Of a DNA stretch of 35,754 nt, positions 1-7,954 are shown piece by piece. The translations under genes were made by a program, and so were the position numbers. Position 1 is the stretch's first letter. Each line of letters opens with the position of its first letter. The notes below the pieces were generated by a model. The model did not search any database. It was not told the DNA's origin and saw nothing but the letters and a program-made list of their open reading frames with translations. Origin of the DNA: Alkalihalobacillus deserti (lineage in GTDB: Bacteria; Bacillota; Bacilli; Bacillales; Bacillaceae_D); contig NZ_JAJAFR010000026.1 in NCBI RefSeq assembly GCF_020734105.1, forward strand, positions 1-35,754, given 5' to 3'.

Positions 1-594
<594 letters not shown>

Positions 595-777
595 AAAGTG
601 TTTGAGTTGCTTCACGTAAGTGTTGCAACAAAGCTCAAGTTATATATCACGCTAGCGATATAACAATGTAATTTTGCTAAATTACTAAAAATTGACGAGA
701 TAATCATGTTATCTCTTTTCGCTTGGCTTTTGTTCAGTTTTCAAAGAACTATTTAACTTTCTTGCAAGCACTTAATT

Positions 778-806
778 AGTATGACATACAATTAAGTTCT
801 GCGCAA
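778..806 (-). promoter_or_regulatory. rrn promoter P2 (proximal)
   Basis: On the minus strand a -35 box TTGCGC (801-806) is followed after 17 bp by a -10 box CATACT (778-783). The same TTGCGC-type -35 occurs before the tRNA cluster and before the 6S/SRP genes. This places a start about 175 bp before the 16S gene. Confidence 0.65.
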
Positions 807-852
807 CTACCTTAAAAGTATAAATCTCCACTCTTCAGCAGCGATAATAAAT

Positions 853-882
853 ATTATAACATCTCAACCTTGAAAAAAGCAA
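853..882 (-). promoter_or_regulatory. rrn promoter P1 (distal)
   Basis: On the minus strand TTGCTT (877-882) is followed after 18 bp by a perfect TATAAT (853-858) preceded by TG, an extended -10. It sits between the last tRNA gene and the 16S gene. Downstream, a GTTCTTTGAAAACTGAAC-type leader box at about 735-755 resembles rrn antitermination/processing leader sequence. Confidence 0.7.
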
Positions 883-915
883 GATTTTTACCGCAATAAC
901 ATTACTGGCAATAAT

Positions 916-1000
916 TGGTGCGGGTGAAGGGAGTCGAACCCCCACGTCATAAGACACTAGATCCTAAGTCTAGCGCGTCTGCCAATTCCGCCACACCCGC
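916..1000 (-). tRNA. tRNA-Leu(TAG)
   Basis: A GCGGGTG acceptor stem, a long variable arm, anticodon TAG in loop ACTTAGGA, and encoded CCA. It is the last tRNA of the cluster in transcription order. Confidence 0.95.
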
Positions 1001-1017
1001 ATATTTATTAAACTATA

Positions 1018-1093
1018 TGGTGAGCCATGAAGGATTCGAACCTTCGACCCTCTGATTAAAAGTCAGATGCTCTACCAACTGAGCTAATGGCTC
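1018..1093 (-). tRNA. tRNA-Lys(TTT)
   Basis: Acceptor GAGCCAT pairs perfectly with ATGGCTC; anticodon loop CTTTTAA gives TTT; CCA is encoded. Confidence 0.96.
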
Positions 1094-1150
1094 TTGAAGT
1101 TAAATTATGTTGCTTACGGACGATGAATTGCTTCGAAGTCTCCCCTGTTT

Positions 1151-1240
1151 CTTCCTCTACCAGCTTAGCTACATCGCTTGCTGTGTCGGAACAACTCATA
1201 GTATTTCAAGGAGAATTGCTCGTAACTGAGCTAATGTCTC
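1151..1240 (-). pseudogene. degenerate tRNA-like fragments
   Basis: The 150-bp gap between tRNA-Lys and tRNA-Thr is the largest in the cluster. It contains two pieces resembling tRNA 5' halves: one at 1218-1240 (GAGACATTAGCTCAGTTACG, close to the start of tRNA-Lys) and one at 1151-1172 (GTAGCTAAGCTGGTAGAGG). Neither is followed by a good anticodon arm or T arm. They look like decayed tRNA copies. Confidence 0.5.
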
Positions 1241-1244
1241 GAAA

Positions 1245-1320
<76 letters not shown>

Positions 1321-1325
1321 ATGAA

Positions 1326-1401
1326 TGGTGGCTCAGGACGGAATCGAACCGCCGACACATGGATTTTCAGTCCATTGCTCTACCGACTGAGCTACTGAGC
1401 C
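1326..1401 (-). tRNA. tRNA-Phe(GAA)
   Basis: GGCTCAG/CTGAGCC acceptor stem, loop CTGAAAA (GAA), CCA encoded. Confidence 0.96.
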
Positions 1402-1417
1402 AATTTTTAAATATAAA

Positions 1418-1494
1418 TGGCGGTCCGGACGGGACTCGAACCCGCGACCTCCTGCGTGACAGGCAGGCATTCTAACCAACTGAACTACCGGACC
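1418..1494 (-). tRNA. tRNA-Asp(GTC), copy 1
   Basis: GGTCCGG/CCGGACC acceptor stem is perfect, anticodon GTC, discriminator G, CCA encoded. A second, damaged copy lies at 2861-2937. Each Asp gene follows an initiator tRNA, so the fMet-Asp pair has been duplicated. Confidence 0.96.
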
Positions 1495-1505
1495 ATTAAT
1501 GGTAA

Positions 1506-1579
<74 letters not shown>

Positions 1580-1617
1580 TCATTATAAAAATTGCAGATG
1601 TTATATTTAAATAAATA

Positions 1618-1693
1618 TGGTGGAGGATGACGGGATCGAACCGCCGACCCCCTGCTTGTAAGGCAGGTGCTCTCCCAGCTGAGCTAATCCTCC
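1618..1693 (-). tRNA. tRNA-Val(TAC)
   Basis: GGAGGAT/ATCCTCC acceptor stem, loop CTTACAA (TAC), CCA encoded. Confidence 0.95.
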
Positions 1694-1711
1694 AACTATA
1701 TTTGAAACTAA

Positions 1712-1786
1712 TGGTGACCCGTACGGGATTCGAACCCGTGTTACCGCCGTGAAAGGGCGGTGTCTTAACCGCTTGACCAACGGGCC
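1712..1786 (-). tRNA. tRNA-Glu(TTC)
   Basis: GGCCCGT/ACGGGTC acceptor with one G-U pair, loop CTTTCAC (TTC), CCA encoded. Confidence 0.95.
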
Positions 1787-1796
1787 ATCTAAAAAA

Positions 1797-1887
1797 TGGC
1801 GGAGAAGGAGGGATTTGAACCCTCGCGCCGCGTAAACGACCTACACCCTTAGCAGGGGCGCCCCTTCAGCCACTTGGGTACTTCTCC
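1797..1887 (-). tRNA. tRNA-Ser(GCT)
   Basis: 91-nt class II tRNA with a long variable arm, GGAGAAG/CTTCTCC acceptor stem, loop CTGCTAA (GCT), discriminator G and encoded CCA. Confidence 0.95.
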
Positions 1888-1888
1888 A

Positions 1889-1963
1889 TGGCTCCACAGG
1901 TAGGACTCGAACCTACGACCGATCGGTTAACAGCCGATTGCTCTACCACTGAGCTACTGTGGA
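1889..1963 (-). tRNA. tRNA-Asn(GTT)
   Basis: TCCACAG/CTGTGGA acceptor stem, loop CTGTTAA (GTT), discriminator G, CCA encoded. Only one base separates it from tRNA-Ser. Confidence 0.95.
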
Positions 1964-1966
1964 ATA

Positions 1967-2043
<77 letters not shown>

Positions 2044-2051
2044 TCAATTAT

Positions 2052-2125
2052 TGGAGCGGGTGATGAGAATCGAACTCACATCATCAGCTTGGAAGGCTGA
2101 GGTTTTACCACTAAACTACACCCGC
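2052..2125 (-). tRNA. tRNA-Gly(TCC)
   Basis: GCGGGTG/CACCCGC acceptor stem, loop CTTCCAA (TCC), discriminator T, CCA encoded. Confidence 0.95.
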
Positions 2126-2140
2126 ATATAAATAAAATGA

Positions 2141-2217
2141 TGGTCGGGAAGACAGGATTTGAACCTGCGACCCCCTGGTCCCAAACCAGGTGCTCTACCA
2201 AGCTGAGCCACTTCCCG
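2141..2217 (-). tRNA. tRNA-Pro(TGG)
   Basis: CGGGAAG/CTTCCCG acceptor stem, loop TTTGGGA (TGG), CCA encoded. Confidence 0.95.
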
Positions 2218-2249
2218 ATAGCATTAATTGCTCTTGTCCAAAAATATAA

Positions 2250-2326
2250 TGGTGCGCCCTGAGAGATTCGAACTCCCGACCCTTTGATTCGAAGTCAAAT
2301 ACTCTATCCAGCTGAGCTAAGGGCGC
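2250..2326 (-). tRNA. tRNA-Arg(TCG)
   Basis: GCGCCCT/AGGGCGC acceptor stem, loop CTTCGAA giving anticodon TCG, CCA encoded. Bacilli normally also carry an ACG arginine tRNA; none is seen in this cluster. Confidence 0.93.
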
Positions 2327-2332
2327 ATTATA

Positions 2333-2421
2333 TGGTGCCGAGGGCCGGACTTGAACCGGCACGATAGTCACCTACCGCAGGATTTTAAGTCCTGTGTGTC
2401 TGCCAATTCCACCACCCCGGC
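2333..2421 (-). tRNA. tRNA-Leu(TAA)
   Basis: 89-nt class II tRNA with a long variable arm, anticodon TAA, CCA encoded. Confidence 0.95.
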
Positions 2422-2438
2422 AAGGTAAAAACTCATAA

Positions 2439-2509
2439 AGGCGGTACCCGGATTTGAACCGGGGATAAAGGTTTTGCAGACCCGCGCCTTACCACTTGGC
2501 TATACCGCC
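2439..2509 (-). tRNA. tRNA-Cys(GCA)
   Basis: GGCGGTA/TACCGCC acceptor stem, loop CTGCAAA (GCA), discriminator T as expected for Cys. CCA is not encoded (TTA follows). The outermost anticodon-stem pair is a C-T mismatch. Confidence 0.93.
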
Positions 2510-2522
2510 ACTTTAAAGAAAG

Positions 2523-2594
2523 AGCGGAAGACGAGATTCGAACTCGCGACCCCCACCTTGGCAAGGTGGTGTTCTACCACTGAACTACTTCCGC
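2523..2594 (-). tRNA. tRNA-Gly(GCC)
   Basis: GCGGAAG/CTTCCGC acceptor stem, loop TTGCCAA (GCC), discriminator T. CCA is not encoded. Confidence 0.94.
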
Positions 2595-2596
2595 AT

Positions 2597-2671
2597 TGGC
2601 TGGGCTAGCTGGATTCGAACCAACGCATGACGGAATCAAAATCCGTTGCCTTACCGCTTGGCGATAGCCCA
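2597..2671 (-). tRNA. tRNA-Gln(TTG)
   Basis: TGGGCTA/TAGCCCA acceptor stem, loop TTTTGAT (TTG), discriminator G, CCA encoded. Confidence 0.95.
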
Positions 2672-2691
2672 ATATAAGAAGTAAAAAATAA

Positions 2692-2768
2692 TGGGGCGAC
2701 TGATGGGAATTGAACCCACGAATGCCGGAATCACAATCCGGTGCGTTAACCACTTCGCCACAATCGCC
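2692..2768 (-). tRNA. tRNA-His(GTG)
   Basis: GCGATTG/CAGTCGC acceptor stem with an additional genomic G at -1 opposite C73, the normal bacterial tRNA-His identity pair. Anticodon GTG, CCA encoded. Confidence 0.95.
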
Positions 2769-2781
2769 ATGTACAGTTAAT

Positions 2782-2855
2782 TGGCAGGGGCAGTAGGAAT
2801 CGAACCCACATCGGAGGTTTTGGAGACCTCTGTTCTACCGTTAAACTATGCCCCT
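2782..2855 (-). tRNA. tRNA-Trp(CCA)
   Basis: AGGGGCA/TGCCCCT acceptor stem, loop CTCCAAA (CCA), discriminator G, CCA encoded. Confidence 0.95.
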
Positions 2856-2860
2856 AAAAA

Positions 2861-2937
2861 TGGCAGTCCAGACGGGACTCGAACCCGCGACCTCCTGCGT
2901 GACAGGCAGGCAATCTAACCAACTGAACTACCGGAAA
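2861..2937 (-). tRNA. tRNA-Asp(GTC), copy 2, acceptor stem damaged (likely pseudo-tRNA)
   Basis: From the D arm to the T arm this copy is nearly identical to the Asp gene at 1418-1494 (one A-to-T change at position 26). The acceptor stem is broken: the 5' strand reads TTTCCGG where copy 1 has GGTCCGG, and the 3' strand reads CTGGACT. Pairs 1 and 2 are T-T and T-C mismatches and pair 6 is G-T. The discriminator G and encoded CCA remain. Aminoacylation and RNase P cleavage would probably be impaired. Confidence 0.8.
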
Positions 2938-2946
2938 TTTTCGGTA

Positions 2947-3020
<74 letters not shown>

Positions 3021-3045
3021 TCGTTATATAGTATTCTCTAAATAA

Positions 3046-3138
3046 TGGAGGAGGAAGAGGGATTCGAACCCCCGCGCGGTTTAACCCGCCTGTCGGTTTT
3101 CAAGACCGATCCCTTCAGCCAGACTTGGGTATTCCTCC
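3046..3138 (-). tRNA. tRNA-Ser(TGA)
   Basis: 93-nt class II tRNA, GGAGGAA/TTCCTCC acceptor stem, loop CTTGAAA (TGA), CCA encoded. The discriminator reads T rather than the G usual for serine tRNAs. Confidence 0.94.
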
Positions 3139-3151
3139 ATATTATGTTAGG

Positions 3152-3225
3152 TGGACCCTGTAGGACTCGAACCTACGACCAATCGGTTATGAGCCGACCG
3201 CTCTAACCAACTGAGCTAAAAGTCC
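3152..3225 (-). tRNA. elongator tRNA-Met(CAT)
   Basis: GGACTTT/AGGGTCC acceptor stem with two G-U pairs, loop CTCATAA (CAT), and without initiator hallmarks. The bases after the discriminator are CCT, one change from CCA, so CCA must be added after transcription. Confidence 0.92.
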
Positions 3226-3229
3226 AAAT

Positions 3230-3305
3230 TGGTGGAGCCTAGCGGGATCGAACCGCTGACCTCCTGCGTGCAAGGCAGGCGCTCTCCCAGCTGAGCTAAG
3301 GCCCC
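3230..3305 (-). tRNA. tRNA-Ala(TGC)
   Basis: GGGGCCT/AGGCTCC acceptor stem, loop CTTGCAC (TGC), CCA encoded. It is the first tRNA transcribed, about 57 bp after the predicted start site. Confidence 0.95.
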
Positions 3306-3368
3306 AGAACAAACACCATTCGGTTAATGATGATTATTTTATATAATGTATCGCCACCAACAATTAAC

Positions 3369-3397
3369 ACTATATCACATAAAACAATTCCGCGCAA
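3369..3397 (-). promoter_or_regulatory. promoter of the tRNA cluster
   Basis: Minus-strand TTGCGC (3392-3397), 17-bp spacer, TATAGT (3369-3374). It lies between the 5S gene and tRNA-Ala, so the 25 tRNAs need not depend on an rRNA promoter. Confidence 0.7.
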
Positions 3398-3517
3398 CTA
3401 TATTAACGAATGTTTTTAAATCGAATTGCAAAAATTCTCAACGGAATAAATAATTTATCATATCCTTACTTCTATTTGAATATATTTCAAGCAAAAAAAT
3501 TAATAAATATATACAAT

Positions 3518-3632
3518 GCCTGGCAACGTCCTACTCTCACAGGGGGAAACCCCAACTACCATTGGCGCAAAGGAGCTTAACGACCGTGTTCGGCATGGGA
3601 ACGAGTGTGACCTCTTTGCTATCGCCACCAGA
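3518..3632 (-). rRNA. 5S rRNA, lone copy (a)
   Basis: A complete 115-nt Bacillus-type 5S gene with TCTGGTGGCGATAGC at the 5' end, the conserved CCGAACACGG core and a closing 3' end. Upstream, 3700-3735 keeps a fragment of the usual 23S-5S spacer (TCTAATTTTGAGAGAAG), but there is no 23S gene; SRP RNA lies there instead. No strong terminator follows. Confidence 0.95.
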
Positions 3633-3803
3633 CTATGAGATATTTTTTTAAAAAATATCTCTTGAACATTAGATTGTTAATAGATCACTTTAAAGATACT
3701 TCTCTCAAAATTAGATAATCCATATTAAAAACATTATCATATTTATTAAAAATATGACGTCCTCACAACTGCTTAAAACCATAATATATTTAAATAGTTA
3801 TAA

Positions 3804-4068
3804 CCGTGCACCTTTCATTGATACGGTCACATAAGTGTAACTAATGTAGCCAGCTCAATCAGGGCTATCTACGGCACACAGAATGGTCTACTTATGGCTG
3901 CTCCCTTCCGGACCTGACCAGTTTCATAGGTTTCTGTTGCGTAGACCCCGATAGTCATCACCGCTTGCATAAGGCAAACCTTACATGAACCGTACCGCTG
4001 AATGGAATTCAACCCCGCTAAGGCGGATTGCGGGTTACAGGGCACCGCCAACTCCCCATCTAGCACGG
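3804..4068 (-). ncRNA. signal recognition particle RNA (large Bacillus type, with Alu domain)
   Basis: The minus strand starts CCGTGCTAGATGGGGAG and ends GGTGCACGG, the ends pairing CCGTGC with GCACGG. The S-domain helix 8 signature GTCAGGTCCGGAAGGGAGCA is present at about 3900-3921. At 265 nt it has the size of the Bacillus scRNA, which binds Ffh and carries the Alu-type domain. It follows the probable 6S RNA by about 20 nt with no clear promoter between, so the two may share a transcript. Confidence 0.95.
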
Positions 4069-4084
4069 TATGTATAAAAAATCA

Positions 4085-4290
4085 ATTCCCATCTATGCCG
4101 TCACCCTAGCTGTTTTTTGAACCCGCTCTAAGCAGGTGGGTTTCCGCATATTAACTTCTTGCAATCCTGAATAAATGACAGGCATAGCATCAGTTAACAA
4201 ATGTAAGAATCCCTTTAAAACAATACGGCTTAAAACAAATAAGGTTTACGCACATCATAGGATATGTCTCTTCACCACTCATTGGCTACA
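4085..4290 (-). ncRNA. probable 6S RNA
   Basis: The 3' half contains the order CACCT, GGGTTCAA, ACAGC, TGACGGCAT, which matches the 3' half of 6S RNAs as I know them from E. coli and Bacillus (RNA polymerase-binding regulator mimicking an open promoter). A small hairpin AACCC...GGGTT lies in the expected 3' bubble. The outer ends (ATATCC near 4260-4265, GGGAAT at 4085-4090, with UAUG/CAUA inside) can form a closing stem, giving a core of about 181 nt. The 5' end is taken from the promoter at 4297-4325. The identification rests on pattern memory, not a covariance search. Confidence 0.65.
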
Positions 4291-4296
4291 TCTATT

Positions 4297-4325
4297 ATAA
4301 TAACAAAAATATTATTTCTGCGCAA
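4297..4325 (-). promoter_or_regulatory. promoter of 6S/SRP RNA (proximal)
   Basis: Minus-strand TTGCGC (4320-4325), 17-bp spacer, TATTAT (4297-4302). A start near 4290 fits the 5' end of the probable 6S RNA. Confidence 0.65.
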
Positions 4326-4403
4326 CTATTTAGTTCTATTTCTTCTTTCCAATCTCTTACAAAAATATTATGGAACAACCAGTTGTTAACAGCGACAAGT
4401 AAT

Positions 4404-4432
4404 ACTATACCACGATAAATAATTCTACGCAA
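4404..4432 (-). promoter_or_regulatory. promoter of 6S/SRP RNA (distal)
   Basis: Minus-strand TTGCGT (4427-4432), 17-bp spacer, TATAGT (4404-4409). It is in tandem with the promoter at 4297-4325, the same arrangement as the two promoters before the 16S gene. Confidence 0.6.
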
Positions 4433-4573
4433 TAGATAATTTGGAATTAATTTTTTCGGCTAGATTTAATAACTCAACATAATTAGTTCTGACTATCAAC
4501 TGATATTTCATTAATAGCAGTTTCCTTTTGTCTTTTAACTCCCCCTCAAAACTCGAAATGTAATTCAGCCAAC

Positions 4574-4711
4574 CTATTTGAAAAAGATAGATAAAGAAGA
4601 AATCATCAAATCTACTACTATAATCGGGAGCAAGGAAATAGATACACCTATCGCGATACTGTTTCCTAAAATGAAGAGCAAGGTCGTACCGAATATGGTA
4701 GCAAAGGATTG
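4574..4711 (-). pseudogene. C-terminal fragment of an unrecognised membrane protein
   Basis: The minus strand has an open stretch of about 50 codons ending at a TAG at 4574-4576. It encodes a strongly hydrophobic segment (FATIFGTTLLFILGNSIAIG followed by VSISLLPIIVVD) with no start codon or ribosome binding site. Two membrane helices are likely. I do not recognise the family; it looks like the tail of a deleted transporter or permease gene. Confidence 0.35.
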
Positions 4712-4757
4712 AATTTTACTGCCTAACTAGGTTTATTGTTTTTTTCAATTAAATTGA

Positions 4758-4794
4758 ATAAGGCACTTTTCCTAAAACGGAAAAGTGCCTTATT
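4758..4794. terminator. strong hairpin downstream of the racemase-like gene
   Basis: AAGGCACTTTTCC and GGAAAAGTGCCTT form a 13-bp perfect stem with a short loop, about 20 bp after the stop of the racemase-like gene. The U-tract on either side is weak, so it may act as a bidirectional or 3'-protecting hairpin. Confidence 0.7.
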
Positions 4795-4813
4795 GGTAAA
4801 AGTACTCATTGTT

Positions 4814-5890
4814 TTAAATAATGTTACTGTACTTTTTATATACGTAAGGGGAAGTCATTATCGAAAGAAGCGCACCGTAGTTCAGATTGAAAGTTACTTC
4901 ATCTCCTACCATTAGGTTACTTTTTTTTGCATCAAATACAGTATGATCGCTGCTTGAACCAAGAATATCAATATCCAACGTCGGTATTAGTCCAGCCACC
5001 ATTACGTCTTGACTCCCTACTCCAATAATAATTCTACTTATTTGACCGCGATCTCGAAATTTTGGAAAGACCCCAAATGCATTCTGACCTATTTCTCCAT
5101 AAGGTATAGAAGGTTTTGTTTTCGATTCAATAATTTCGGTAACGAAAGTGAACGCGTCAGTATACAATTCTGGAATTGCCATTCGATTTAAGGTTTCACG
5201 TCCTAAATAAATAGATTCACCCAACCGTAAGTTGTTTACTTTTCCAACACTTTCAGAAGTCATAAACCAATTATAATTGGCTGAATTTCCACCCGATACA
5301 TATGAAAGAGGAAGAGAAAATTTTGCTTCAACTCTGCTAGCCAGTTTAGAAAAATCGTTCATTTTTTGTTTGCTTGGTTTGACTCCTCCAAAACAAGCAA
5401 AATTCACACCTATACCTACAATTTCAATCCCTTGAAGGGTCAACACCTCTTGAATAAAAGTCTCAAGATTTGCGGGCATGATCCCTTCTCTTAAATCTCC
5501 CATTTCGATCATTAGAATAATCTTCTGCACGGTGTTATATTGCAAAGCGGCTTCAGATAATTTTTTAATAACGAAAAGTTCGGTGTTAATGCTAATATCG
5601 GCATTTTTTATTACCGAATCAATCTCACTTAAAGCAGGCGCTCTTAATAGAACAAAATTTGCCTTTATTCCTGCATCACGCATTTTTTTGAGATTTACCA
5701 ATTTTGAATCTGCGAGCATGCGAATCCCCTGGTCCAATAAGATATTTGCTATTTCTGGAGATCCGCAAACCGTTTTTGTAACGCCCATTATCTCAATATT
5801 TTTAGAGCCGTATATTTCAACTAGCTTCGCAGCATTATGTGCAATTTTTGCAAGGTTGATTTCGACCCGTGGTGTAATAGACTGGGTCAA
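4814..5890 (-). CDS. alanine/ornithine racemase-like PLP enzyme
   Basis: A 358-residue protein of the fold-type III (alanine racemase N-terminal barrel) family. Lys39 in the segment IMGVTKTVCG is the expected PLP-binding lysine, and YVSGGNSANY (about 225-234) is the phosphate-binding glycine-rich segment. A C-terminal beta domain follows. Overall it most resembles the ornithine racemase group rather than cell-wall alanine racemases. The start codon overlaps the stop of the upstream DUF1611 gene by 4 bp (ATGA), so the two are translationally coupled and probably act in one pathway on D- or N-acylated amino acids. The exact substrate cannot be read from the sequence. Confidence 0.85.
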   Translation of the reverse strand: MTQSITPRVEINLAKIAHNAAKLVEIYGSKNIEIMGVTKTVCGSPEIANILLDQGIRMLADSKLVNLKKMRDAGIKANFVLLRAPALSEIDSVIKNADISINTELFVIKKLSEAALQYNTVQKIILMIEMGDLREGIMPANLETFIQEVLTLQGIEIVGIGVNFACFGGVKPSKQKMNDFSKLASRVEAKFSLPLSYVSGGNSANYNWFMTSESVGKVNNLRLGESIYLGRETLNRMAIPELYTDAFTFVTEIIESKTKPSIPYGEIGQNAFGVFPKFRDRGQISRIIIGVGSQDVMVAGLIPTLDIDILGSSSDHTVFDAKKSNLMVGDEVTFNLNYGALLSIMTSPYVYKKYSNII

Positions 5891-6975
5891 TTAAATAATA
5901 CTTTTTTCTGTTTACTTTTCAAACCAGGGTAAGCATCAAAGATACTTGCGATCAGTTTGTCGCACCCGAATTTGAGAGCATCCGTCGTCGGAAGCTTAAG
6001 ATCCTCTTCATATTCTGAAATGGTTGTTGTAAGTTCTTTATCAGACATGTTTTCATGGTTGATAGTAACCGCAATCACTTTTGCTTTTGAAAAGTTTTCA
6101 ATGAGATCGATCTCGCTTTTTACCGTTGGCATTTCTATATAACTGAAATCACCTAAATGTAGTCGTTTAGGTGCGTGCTGAATGATAACCGCCCCAGGTC
6201 TCGATCCCCTTATTATCCCGCACGAACTTATATAAGCAGGATGACTTAATGCCCCTTGACCTTCAACGATGATAATATCTGGATTATCGTTTTCATACGC
6301 TTTCATAATTTGGTTCTCAATCTCACCTGTCATAAACTGAGATGGAATAGCATCAATGGCAACACCGTATTTTGCGCCTTGAATTAACCCCGTTTGTCCA
6401 GTTGCAATAAAAGCGACATTTAAGCCTTTTCCTAGTAAAGCATCTTCTAGCAGCACCGACGTTGTTCGCTTGCCTATTGCACTATCCGTGCCTAATACGG
6501 CTACGATAGGTGTATCGATATTTAAGATCCTCCCTGAAAAAAGATGCATATCCTTTTTTTGCGGAGGCTTTCTAACGTCAAGGATCGTGACATCAAACTG
6601 TTTAGCATGATTTATAAATTCTTCATCATCTGTAAAAAATTCATGAAGTGGGTTAACAATATTCATCCCTAGTTCCATTGCTCTAAAAAGGAGATTTCTC
6701 TCATCTTCTTTCAAAAAAGCCTCAGAAGGAGCTATTCCGTAAATAAAATGATCAGGGACACTCTGTAAATTTTCACATACATGTGTAAGGCTCTTGAAGA
6801 TAGGAATTCCATTTTTTTCTCCTATAAGGCATTCACCCGCATCCATTCCAACCTTTGTACTATCAATTACTCCGACAATCTCATATTTCCTTGAGCTTCT
6901 AACCAGTCCATTGGCTGTCTTCCCATCCATTTTTCCAAAATTATTTTCACAATATACTATTGCTGTTTCTTTCAA
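5887..6975 (-). CDS. DUF1611 family P-loop protein (DgcN-like)
   Basis: A 362-residue protein with a Rossmann-like N-terminal domain (about 1-150) and a P-loop C-terminal domain. The Walker A motif GTDSAIGKRT is at 162-171, followed by the family segment FIATGQTGLIQGA and a Walker B-like IIIVEGQGALSHP. Members of DUF1611 described as DgcN acetylate D-glutamate and work with an epimerase (DgcA). Here the partner gene is a PLP racemase instead, so the substrate may differ. Translation starts at TTG (6973-6975), supported by AGGAGG 8 bp upstream; no ATG is suitably placed. Confidence 0.85.
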   Translation of the reverse strand: MKETAIVYCENNFGKMDGKTANGLVRSSRKYEIVGVIDSTKVGMDAGECLIGEKNGIPIFKSLTHVCENLQSVPDHFIYGIAPSEAFLKEDERNLLFRAMELGMNIVNPLHEFFTDDEEFINHAKQFDVTILDVRKPPQKKDMHLFSGRILNIDTPIVAVLGTDSAIGKRTTSVLLEDALLGKGLNVAFIATGQTGLIQGAKYGVAIDAIPSQFMTGEIENQIMKAYENDNPDIIIVEGQGALSHPAYISSCGIIRGSRPGAVIIQHAPKRLHLGDFSYIEMPTVKSEIDLIENFSKAKVIAVTINHENMSDKELTTTISEYEEDLKLPTTDALKFGCDKLIASIFDAYPGLKSKQKKVLFN

Positions 6976-7430
6976 AAGGCCTTCCTCCTAAAATCTATTT
7001 TTACTGCATCTCCGCGTAAAAGAGATTTTACATTTTTGGTCAAGGAATCAATACCTATCCCATATAGAAATAGCCTATAAGTTTAAAAATGTAGTTTCTT
7101 TCAGAATATATAAAATATTCATACGTGTTTACAAGTATAGCATAGTTAACAACAAGTATTTTTTTTATTTTCCAAAGACATGTGATATAAACTAATATTT
7201 ACAGGAAAAGGAGGATTTACATGCTTTTTTATTGATATAGTGTTTGAGTTAAAATGGAAAGACTTCTTTTTATACAGAACCGTAAAGATATACTAAATAA
7301 AATAAGAGTAAGTCTATTTATCCCTCTACATGAAAAAAACTTTTCTACAAAAGTTTCTCACTTGTTTAAGTACCAATATTTTAAACAATCGACCAATCAT
7401 TAAATATTTTTTTGGGAAATTTCTTAACGA
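6976..7430. other. intergenic region with a Shine-Dalgarno site and 4-codon ORF
   Basis: Apart from the ribosome binding site of the DUF1611 gene I see no gene. On the plus strand, 7208-7233 has AAAGGAGGATTTACATG followed by only three sense codons after ATG and TGA. It may be the leftover start of a deleted gene or a leader peptide. No clear promoter for the DUF1611 gene was identified. Confidence 0.35.
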
Positions 7431-7433
7431 ACG

Positions 7434-7466
7434 AAAAAAAGACAACCCTAAAGGATTGTCTTTTTT
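7434..7466. terminator. Rho-independent terminator of the 5S locus (b)
   Basis: AAAAAAGACAATCC and GGATTGTCTTTTTT form a symmetrical hairpin with U-runs on both strands, directly after the 3' end of the 5S gene. It differs in sequence from the terminators of the 5S genes at 25.96 and 35.33 kb. Confidence 0.9.
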
Positions 7467-7581
7467 GCTTGGCAACGTCTTACTCTCCAGGGGGAAGCCC
7501 CCAACTACCATCAGCGCTGAAGAGCTTAACGACCGTGTTCGGCATGGGAACGGGTGTGACCTCTTCGCTATCGCCACCAGA
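7467..7581 (-). rRNA. 5S rRNA (b)
   Basis: A complete 5S gene with the CCGAACACGG core. Compared with the other three copies it lacks two bases near the 3' end (CTCCAGGGGG instead of CTCACAGGGGG on the plus strand). Upstream it keeps the 23S-5S spacer with GCATTATCTAGTTTTGAGAG and a short 23S stump at 7691-7729. Confidence 0.93.
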
Positions 7582-7690
7582 CTTAATATATTGAACATCG
7601 GATTCTCTTAACAAGTATCGTAGTTCACATTTGAGATGGTTCTCTCAAAACTAGATAATGCAAATTAAAACGTATCAAGAATTACATATT

Positions 7691-7729
7691 GGATAAGCCC
7701 TCGGCCGATTAGTATCTGTTAGCTCCACA
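7691..7729 (-). pseudogene. 3' stump of 23S rRNA
   Basis: The minus strand reads TGGAGCTAACAGATACTAAT then CGGCCGAGGGCTTATCC, the very 3' end of Bacillus 23S rRNA, correctly placed before a 23S-5S spacer. Upstream of 7729 the similarity ends abruptly and no other 23S sequence is recognisable. This is the remnant of a deleted 23S gene. Confidence 0.85.
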
Positions 7730-7954
7730 CCAGCACCGTTTATTCGATCTCAATCCTTCAACTCTAGGATTGCTGAATCGCTTTTATCACTTCAAACACT
7801 TCCAGTCCCAAAATTCATTCTCCCAAGCACGAATCTCCCTCATATGATCGTGCCGTTTTGAATCAATCATAAACATATCACAACTTCACTAAGGATTATA
7901 CGTTGCCTTCCTAGAAATAGAAGCTACTCACTTAGGACATAATCTTTTTTGAAG

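Larger units (their letters stand above)
595..915 (-). other. 16S leader and promoter region
   Basis: This 320-bp stretch holds the two promoters listed separately and the 16S leader with a TTCTTTGAAAACTGAAC box, which recurs in the spacers at 26.4 kb and 35.6 kb. No convincing Rho-independent terminator separates the tRNA cluster from these promoters, so read-through from the tRNAs into the 16S gene is possible. Confidence 0.6.

Noticed and set aside
3869..4066. 65-codon frame at 3869-4066
   Set aside because: It lies entirely inside the SRP RNA gene.
4085..4290. T-box leader, because of the word AGGGTGACGGCA
   Set aside because: The T-box AGGGTGGNACCGCG signature is not matched, no specifier loop or downstream gene fits, and the order of elements matches 6S RNA better.
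7326..7611. Frames over the 5S gene at 7.3-7.6 kb and similar ones at 25.9-26.2 and 35.3-35.4 kb
   Set aside because: They are translations of 5S rRNA and its terminator; the same peptide words recur at each 5S locus.
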